From IMG/VR virus record IMGVR_UViG_3300042922_000120, positions 1-41,225 of that record: a stretch of DNA of 41,225 bases. The stretch is one strand, 5' to 3'. This document shows, piece by piece, positions 23,602 to 27,817 of the stretch (its first letter is position 1; every line of letters starts with the position of its first letter). The notes beneath the pieces were generated by a model. The model was given only the letters and a program-made list of their open reading frames with translations. It was not told where the DNA came from and searched no databases. The position numbers and the translations under genes are program-made. The stretch comes from a virus.

Positions 23602-23664
23602 ATGATCGACGGCTTTGACGACTTCGACCCTCGCGACCTCCCCACGATCAAGCTGGAGGGCTGA
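23602..23664 (+). CDS. acidic microprotein, 20 aa
   Basis: ATG 23602 with GGAGA eight bases upstream; product MIDGFDDFDPRDLPTIKLEG; TGA 23662-23664, two bases before the next ATG. The good ribosome site and tight spacing suggest real translation, possibly as a leader peptide coupling translation of the next gene. Confidence 0.45.
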   Translation: MIDGFDDFDPRDLPTIKLEG

Positions 23665-23666
23665 TC

Positions 23667-24077
23667 ATGAAGGTCCGCGCATACTGGAACAGCCGCACCA
23701 AGGATTGGTCCCTGTGGAGCTTCGCCGACCGGCGCACCGTGGCCCATGCAAGCCGCGTCCTCCTTCGAGACGTCACCTTCGACGCCAAGGGCAACATCAC
23801 CGGCCAGCTTGAGGCCTGCGACCGTGACGATGGCTGCGAGTGCGGCAAGCTCGTCCGCTACTACGAATGGCACCTCTGCCCGAGGGCGAACAACGCCTAC
23901 GGCAAGGCCGCTGCGAAGTACGGCAAGCCGGTCCACTCCGAGGGCGAGGCCTTCAACGTCGGCACCGCTCCCATGGTCTTCCTCGGGCACACCAAGGGCC
24001 GCAAGCCGCTGCCCGGCATCCTCGCCTTCGATCCCTGCGACATGACTGAGGCCGAGAGCGCCGCAGCTACGGAATAA
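23667..24077 (+). CDS. hypothetical early protein, 136 aa
   Basis: No family recognised. It contains a compact cysteine group (LEACDRDDGCECGKLVRYYEWHLCP, about residues 48-72) that could bind zinc, and aromatic residues near the start (RAYWNSRTKDWSLWSF). It follows the 20-residue frame by two bases and ends before an operator copy at 24079. Acidic, soluble, no signal sequence. Confidence 0.65.
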   Translation: MKVRAYWNSRTKDWSLWSFADRRTVAHASRVLLRDVTFDAKGNITGQLEACDRDDGCECGKLVRYYEWHLCPRANNAYGKAAAKYGKPVHSEGEAFNVGTAPMVFLGHTKGRKPLPGILAFDPCDMTEAESAAATE

Positions 24078-24078
24078 C

Positions 24079-24096
24079 GATCCCACCTCTGCAACA
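24079..24096 (+). promoter_or_regulatory. operator/stoperator motif copy
   Basis: GATCCCACCTCTGCAACA, left half and centre perfect, right half lost; one base after a TAA. It supports an asymmetric consensus in which the left half matters most. Confidence 0.6.
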
Positions 24097-24109
24097 CTGG
24101 AGAACCAAG

Positions 24110-24433
24110 ATGACCACCGCCAAGCCTGTCTACACGTTCCTCGAAATGGAGGCCGCCCTGTGTGTCTGGGAGGCCATGCTGGAGGCCTCCGACGCTCACT
24201 TCCGGGCTTACTGGGAGAAAGTCGGCACCTGCGAGCTTCGCTCCACGGTCCCCGTCATCGGGGCATGGTGCGTCGAGGTCGAGAAGCACCTTGATCGCGA
24301 TCTTCTGAACGACAAGCCATACGACTGGGAAATCATCCCTGCTATGGTCCGCACCATCGACTGGTCGGGCAACTCGCCTCGGCTGTTGGATCCCAAGGCC
24401 GCTGCCGCCCTCGTGATGGGGGAACTGGCATGA
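24110..24433 (+). CDS. hypothetical early protein, 107 aa
   Basis: ATG 24110 has GGAGA nine bases upstream. The product is helical and rich in Ala, Glu and Trp (YTFLEMEAALCVWEAMLEASDAHFRAYWEKVG), with no recognisable domain or membrane segment. Its stop overlaps the next ATG (ATGA), so these small genes form one coupled early operon. Confidence 0.6.
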   Translation: MTTAKPVYTFLEMEAALCVWEAMLEASDAHFRAYWEKVGTCELRSTVPVIGAWCVEVEKHLDRDLLNDKPYDWEIIPAMVRTIDWSGNSPRLLDPKAAAALVMGELA

Positions 24434-24627
24434 GCAAGGGACAGGAGACCTATCACGTCTTCAAGCAGAATGGCCGCTGGCGTCTCCAGAAGACCACCGA
24501 CAGACCCGGCTGGTTCGGCTCTCCCATCCTCTTCTCTGAGAAGTTCAGCCGCAAAGGCGAGGCCGTCAACGTGGCCCGCATGTTGGCCGGTCGCACCGCC
24601 CGCGTCTCAGTGGAGAACCGGGCATGA
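24430..24627 (+). CDS. hypothetical early protein, 65 aa
   Basis: Basic protein (QNGRWRLQKTTDRPGWFGSP ... KFSRKGEAVNVARMLAGRTA) starting at ATG 24430, which overlaps the previous stop, and ending within the next start (ATGA 24624-24627). It has the look of short beta-strand/helix proteins with a WRL core. No family assigned. Confidence 0.55.
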   Translation: MSKGQETYHVFKQNGRWRLQKTTDRPGWFGSPILFSEKFSRKGEAVNVARMLAGRTARVSVENRA

Positions 24628-24899
24628 CCCTCTGCGCCATGAAGTTCAACGCCTACCGCCGCGAGTCTCAACAATACCGCCAGAAAGGAAACGCCATGGA
24701 AAAGGGACGCAACTGCAAGCTTCACGTCGACGCCGCCGACCGGATCGCACAGGAGGTGATCGAGGGCCGCATCGTGAAGCCTCAGATCGTCCTCATGAGC
24801 CAAGTCATCTTCATGGCTGACGTGATGGAGGAACGGCAACGCCGCGCCTTCGAGGAGCACAAGAGCCGCATCTGTCGGATGATCCCCAAGACCACCTGA
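24624..24899 (+). CDS. hypothetical early protein, 91 aa
   Basis: Starts at ATG 24624, coupled by overlap to the previous stop. An internal ATG at 24696, preceded by AGAAAGGAAAC, is an alternative start that would give a 67-aa protein. The C-terminal part is helical and charged (DAADRIAQEVIEGRIVKPQIVLMSQVIFMADVMEERQRRAFEEHKSRI). It is the last early gene before the lysogeny control region. Function unknown. Confidence 0.55.
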   Translation: MTLCAMKFNAYRRESQQYRQKGNAMEKGRNCKLHVDAADRIAQEVIEGRIVKPQIVLMSQVIFMADVMEERQRRAFEEHKSRICRMIPKTT

Positions 24900-24972
24900 C
24901 GAGGCCCCCTGACGTGGGCCGAAACCGGAGAGGGACCGCCTTGGCCCCTCCTCGGTAGTGGCATGTCGCCAT

Positions 24973-24990
24973 GTCGCCACATCTGGGATC
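24973..24990 (+). promoter_or_regulatory. operator motif copy in lysogeny control region
   Basis: GTCGCCACATCTGGGATC, centre and right half consensus, left half changed at two positions. It lies upstream of the DnaA box and candidate promoter. Confidence 0.55.
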
Positions 24991-25004
24991 GAAGGGTGGC
25001 GGAG

Positions 25005-25013
25005 TTATCCACA
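25005..25013 (+). promoter_or_regulatory. perfect DnaA box
   Basis: TTATCCACA, the consensus binding site of the host initiator DnaA, followed by an AC/A-rich stretch (AAAAACAACATACC). A single box in the lysogeny control region; it could tie the switch to the host cell cycle or replication state, or be chance. Confidence 0.5.
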
Positions 25014-25047
25014 AAAACAACATACCACCCATACATAAAAGAGGTGG

Positions 25048-25076
25048 TTGAACAGGGTGCGTTACGTACCTCTAAC
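25048..25076 (+). promoter_or_regulatory. candidate host promoter for regulator-integrase unit
   Basis: TTGAAC (25048-25053), 17-bp spacer, TCTAAC (25071-25076). The only fair sigma70-like match I found between the early operon and the winged-helix gene. Moderate quality; the leader would be about 320 bases. Confidence 0.35.
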
Positions 25077-25103
25077 CCGTTATTTTTCCTGCGAAAAAGC
25101 TTG

Positions 25104-25122
25104 GCTGGGAATGGTTCCCGGC
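25104..25122. promoter_or_regulatory. everted half-sites / hairpin
   Basis: GC-TGGGAA-TGG-TTCCC-GGC: the TGGGAA and TTCCC arms of the operator family occur in reversed order with a 3-base gap. It is a hairpin in RNA and could be an alternative protein-binding arrangement. Confidence 0.4.
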
Positions 25123-25318
25123 TGTGACACCCTGCCACTTTGTTCCTAGTCCGTTCTGGGGCACATAGGTGGGAAGCTCTCGCACAGTACATTAGGGGTC
25201 TTGCTACGAGAGGGCATCCCCACACGGACGTATAACATCATGAAAAATAAGTCTTTTTACGCCTCCGCACTAGGTGTGGAGATCTTCGGGGAGTACACGC
25301 CCGACGACCCCCCTCTTT

Positions 25319-25336
25319 ATTCCCACAGATGGGAAC
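25319..25336. promoter_or_regulatory. palindromic operator upstream of the winged-helix gene
   Basis: ATTCCCACAGATGGGAAC: arms TTCCCA and TGGGAA around CAGA, 70 bp before the regulator start. It has the clearest two-sided symmetry of all copies; its position suggests autoregulation. Confidence 0.65.
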
Positions 25337-25405
25337 GTGGAGCTGGGCTAGAGTTGTGGTGCGGTAGGTTCCGTGTAGTACTGAGTCGCAAGGAGCAACC
25401 ACCTT

Positions 25406-25729
25406 ATGAACGCATCAACAAGACACCTCCAACGCTCACTCTTATTGCTGGAGGAGTTTCGGAAGATAAACCCCGAAATGCCCATCCAAGTGGCGGCGAC
25501 ATTTCTGGTGATCGCGGAGACTCCTCGCATACCGTTCAGGGAAATCGGCCTGCGGACGGGTCAATCCTCTTCCGCAACCAACCGGAACGTTGCGCTTCTT
25601 GCCGGGAAGTACGGGACACCGCTCGTCGCTTACGGGCGTGATCCCAACGACGCTCGAAACAACATCGCGTGGCTGACCCCATTGGGAGAGAGGCTGGCCG
25701 CATCCATCGCACACTACATGGAGAAGTAA
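25406..25729 (+). CDS. small winged-helix DNA-binding regulator, candidate phage repressor, 107 aa
   Basis: Predicted MarR-like winged helix. An N-terminal dimerisation-type helix (TRHLQRSLLLLEEFRKI) precedes the recognition region IPFREIGLRTGQSSSATNRNVALLAG (about residues 43-68), and a wing-like LVAYGRDPNDARNNIAWL is followed by a final helix. ATG 25406 has AAGGAG (25390-25395) ten bases upstream. The stop directly abuts the integrase ATG. A palindromic operator lies 70 bp upstream. Its place next to the integrase and the operator network make it my best candidate for the lysogeny repressor, but it could instead control integration or excision. Confidence 0.72.
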   Translation: MNASTRHLQRSLLLLEEFRKINPEMPIQVAATFLVIAETPRIPFREIGLRTGQSSSATNRNVALLAGKYGTPLVAYGRDPNDARNNIAWLTPLGERLAASIAHYMEK

Positions 25730-26764
25730 ATGGCAATCAGACAGCGTGGATCGTCCTGGCAATGGGACAAGATGGTTCAAGGGGTGCGTCGTCGCGAGAC
25801 GTTCGCCTCTCAGAAGGAGGCCAAGGAGCACGAGAAGAAAGTGGTCGACGCTATGCTGGCGGGCGATCCTTATCCGTGCCCAAAGGATCCCACTTCTGGG
25901 CCAGAGGCCGAGAAGAACAGCAAGAAGGGGAGCCTGCGGGTCATGGCCGAACTCACCTTCAAGAAGCACTGGCAGTTCGACAAGTTCGGCAACCCCGGCA
26001 AGAACATCAAGAAGGCCCGCATCAACCTTGAACTGATGATGCAGCACTTCGGTGAGGACTGCATGGTCAAGTCCATCGGCACCTACGAGTTGGACGCATG
26101 GATCGACGCGCTCAAGGCGAAGGGCAATGCCAACGGCACGATCAACCGCAAGCTCGCGGTGCTCGGTAAGGTGTTGCGGCAGGCAATCCGTGAGAATGTC
26201 ATCGACACCATGCCGGTCATCGAGCGTCCCAAGGAGGGCGGCGGGCGTATCCGCTGGCTGTCCGACGAGGAAGAGACGGCAGTGCTCAACACGCTGCGGC
26301 GGTGGGAGAAGCACGACCACGTCGACACCATCATCTGCCTGCTCGATACCGGGATGCGTCCCTCTGAACTCTACGGGCTGACCAAGCGGGACATCGACCT
26401 AAAGACCGGGATGGTCACGGCGTGGGACACGAAGACCGGCAAGCCACGCTCAGTGCGGATGACCAAGCGGGTCCGTGAGATCATGATGCGGCGGCACAAC
26501 TATGCGACGCCGTTCCCGTACGACAACGAGTGGATGCGGAACGGATGGGACCGGGCTCGGAACCACCTCGGGTTCGCCAATGATCCCCACTTCGTGCCGT
26601 ACATCTGCCGCCACACCTGTGCCTCCCGGCTGGCGCAGCGCGGCGTCCGTCTACAGGTCATCAAGGAGTGGCTTGGTCACAGTGACATGCAGATGACGAT
26701 GAGGTACGCGCACCTCTCCCCCGGCAACCTCGAAGAGGCCGCGCAGGCCCTTGAGATGGCCTGA
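25730..26764 (+). CDS. int: tyrosine recombinase (phage integrase), 344 aa
   Basis: Catalyses integration and excision between phage and host attachment sites. An N-terminal arm-binding-like part (RQRGSSWQWDKMVQGVRRRETFASQKEAKEHE), a core-binding helical domain (about 70-165), and a catalytic domain are present. Catalytic residues: Arg210 in DTGMRPSEL, Lys in TKTGK (about 235-238), Tyr291-x-x-Arg294 (Tyr in place of the common His), His317 in WLGHSDM, and nucleophile Tyr326 in RYAHLSP. Start ATG 25730 abuts the regulator stop. An operator-family copy lies inside the gene at 25886. Confidence 0.95.
   Translation: MAIRQRGSSWQWDKMVQGVRRRETFASQKEAKEHEKKVVDAMLAGDPYPCPKDPTSGPEAEKNSKKGSLRVMAELTFKKHWQFDKFGNPGKNIKKARINLELMMQHFGEDCMVKSIGTYELDAWIDALKAKGNANGTINRKLAVLGKVLRQAIRENVIDTMPVIERPKEGGGRIRWLSDEEETAVLNTLRRWEKHDHVDTIICLLDTGMRPSELYGLTKRDIDLKTGMVTAWDTKTGKPRSVRMTKRVREIMMRRHNYATPFPYDNEWMRNGWDRARNHLGFANDPHFVPYICRHTCASRLAQRGVRLQVIKEWLGHSDMQMTMRYAHLSPGNLEEAAQALEMA
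25886..25903 (+). promoter_or_regulatory. operator motif copy inside the integrase gene
   Basis: GATCCCACTTCTGGGCCA, 13 or more consensus positions, encoding DPTSGP in the integrase linker between the N-terminal and core-binding parts. Its presence in coding DNA suggests selection for protein binding as a roadblock, or is chance. Confidence 0.5.
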
Positions 26765-26805
26765 CGAACAACCTTTCACTACCCTCCAAGAAACAAGGAA
26801 CTACG

Positions 26806-27354
26806 ATGCTCTACGACTTCTACAAAGCTACCAACATGGCCTCGTTCGACTTCTCCCGCCTCGCCGGTCCCGACCGCATCTTGGGGAGCAACTATTCGGA
26901 CAAGCTCTATGGCGGGGCGGGCAACGACAAGATCGACGGCTACGCTGGCAACGACACGCTCAAGGGCGGGGACGGTAAGGATTGGCTCTACGGGAGCCTC
27001 GGTAAGGATACCCTCTACGGGGGAGCCGGTGCCGACAAGTTCGTCTTCAAGAACACTATTGATAGTTGGTCGATCCTCGACTTCAAGCACATGGACACCA
27101 TCGCGGACTTCTCCCGTGGGCAGAAGGACAAGATCGACCTCCACTACATCGACGCTGACGTGACGCGGGCCGGGAACAACGCATTCACCTTCGTGGGCAA
27201 GGCGGGCTTCAGCGGGAAGGCCGGGGAGCTGACGACCTTGGACACCAAGTCGGGCACCTACGTCGGTGGAGACACGAACGGCGACACCATCCAAGACTTC
27301 ATGGTGTTCGTGAAGGGCGTCCATGTGATCACCAAGGGAGACTTCCACCTTTGA
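26806..27354 (+). CDS. RTX calcium-binding protein with serralysin-type C-terminus, 182 aa
   Basis: Five nonapeptide RTX repeats (YGGAGNDKI, DGYAGNDTL, KGGDGKDWL, YGSLGKDTL, YGGAGADKF; about residues 39-84) would bind calcium and fold outside the cell. The following segment DTIADFSRGQKDKIDLHYIDAD...GDTNGDTIQDF...ITKGDFHL matches the C-terminal domain of serralysins and related type I-secreted proteins, which ends in a secretion signal. No protease domain is present. It lies between integrase and tRNA, so in a prophage it would sit at the edge: a likely cargo (conversion) gene. ATG 26806 has AAGGAA upstream. Export would need a host type I secretion system. Confidence 0.85.
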   Translation: MLYDFYKATNMASFDFSRLAGPDRILGSNYSDKLYGGAGNDKIDGYAGNDTLKGGDGKDWLYGSLGKDTLYGGAGADKFVFKNTIDSWSILDFKHMDTIADFSRGQKDKIDLHYIDADVTRAGNNAFTFVGKAGFSGKAGELTTLDTKSGTYVGGDTNGDTIQDFMVFVKGVHVITKGDFHL

Positions 27355-27398
27355 TGGTGCTAGGGAGCGCGGGGGATCAAATCCCCTGCGTGTCCCCC

Positions 27399-27416
27399 GA
27401 TTGCAGAACTGGGAAC
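27399..27416 (+). promoter_or_regulatory. operator motif copy after RTX gene
   Basis: GATTGCAGAACTGGGAAC, right half consensus, left half changed. It lies between the RTX gene and the tRNA. Confidence 0.45.
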
Positions 27417-27448
27417 GTATGTCACAAAACCTGTGACAATGGCCTCTC

Positions 27449-27535
27449 GCGGACGTGGCGAAATGGTATACGCAGCAGACTTAAAATCTGCCGCCCTTCA
27501 AAGGCTTACGGGTTCGAGTCCCGTCGTCCGCACCA
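27449..27535 (+). tRNA. tRNA-Leu (anticodon UAA), probable attP carrier
   Basis: Complete class II tRNA of 87 nt. Seven-pair acceptor GCGGACG/CGTCCGC with A and encoded CCA at 27533-27535; D stem GCG/CGC; anticodon stem GCAGA/TCTGC with loop CTTAAAA giving UAA (27482-27484); long variable arm with GCC/GGC; T stem ACGGG/CCCGT with TTCGAGT loop. UUA codons are rare in this GC-rich genome, so a translation role is unlikely. Position downstream of the integrase suggests that its 3' part is the attachment site and restores the host tRNA gene on integration, as in temperate podophages of marine bacteria. Confidence 0.9.
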
Positions 27536-27643
27536 CCCCGATTGTCACAAAATGGGACTTAAAAGACCCTGTGTGACGCTCCCGCAACTGATCTCCCTTA
27601 AATCCCAAAGCCTTAACCTATAAGGCCCTAGCTGCGCCGTAAG

Positions 27644-27661
27644 GTTCCCACATGTGACATC
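27644..27661 (+). promoter_or_regulatory. operator motif copy
   Basis: GTTCCCACATGTGACATC, left half consensus, centre changed by one base; overlaps a TGTGACA heptamer, upstream of the RNA polymerase gene. Confidence 0.45.
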
Positions 27662-27707
27662 GTCGTCACAGTGACAGGGCTGTGACACGTCCGTCGTGAC
27701 AGACAAC

Positions 27708-27725
27708 GTTCCCACTTCTGCATTT
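27708..27725 (+). promoter_or_regulatory. operator motif copy upstream of RNA polymerase promoter
   Basis: GTTCCCACTTCTGCATTT, left half and centre consensus. It lies 26 bp before the phage-type promoter of the polymerase gene, where a repressor could block readthrough or open-complex formation. Confidence 0.6.
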
Positions 27726-27737
27726 CTACCCAACAAA

Positions 27738-27773
27738 TCCCCCGTGTGACAACGAGGGCTACCCCTAGCAGTG
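27738..27773 (+). promoter_or_regulatory. phage RNA polymerase promoter, class II type (autogenous)
   Basis: AATCCCCCGTGTGACAACGA then GGGCTACCCCTAGC (27755-27768). Near-identical copies occur at 30425-30463 and 33216-33253. It is upstream of the phage polymerase gene itself, so the enzyme would reinforce its own synthesis. The start is expected near the G of CTAG (27768). Confidence 0.72.
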
Positions 27774-27817
27774 GCCATCCTGTCTCCGCTCAGATTCATT
27801 CCCATAGGAGTCCATCC

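Larger units (their letters stand above)
24900..25405. other. lysogeny control region without a convincing gene
   Basis: About 500 bases between the early operon and the winged-helix gene. It contains an operator-family copy (24973), a perfect DnaA box (25005), a candidate host promoter (25048-25076), an everted-repeat hairpin (25104-25122), AT-rich patches, and a second palindromic operator (25319). A frame from TTG 25201 or ATG 25240 has no good ribosome site and overlaps the regulator gene, so I do not count it. Confidence 0.6.
27420..27751. repeat. cluster of TGTGACA / TGTCACA heptamers around the tRNA
   Basis: Copies at 27420-27426 (inverted), 27432-27438, 27543-27549 (inverted), 27653-27659, 27681-27687 and 27745-27751, with variants at 27572 (TGTGACG), 27664 (CGTCACA) and 27695 (CGTGACA). 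The cluster flanks the tRNA-Leu on both sides. It fits arm-type sites for the integrase, though it could serve another DNA-binding protein. Confidence 0.6.

Noticed and set aside
25201-25641. 146-aa frame (TTG 25201 or ATG 25240) across the lysogeny control region
   Set aside because: No ribosome site, overlaps the operator at 25319 and most of the winged-helix gene in another frame, and the C-terminal half looks like a frame shadow.
27366-27400. GGGGATCAAATCCCC hairpin resembling a tRNA T arm upstream of the tRNA
   Set aside because: No acceptor, D or anticodon arms and no CCA in register; could be a remnant but not enough to call.
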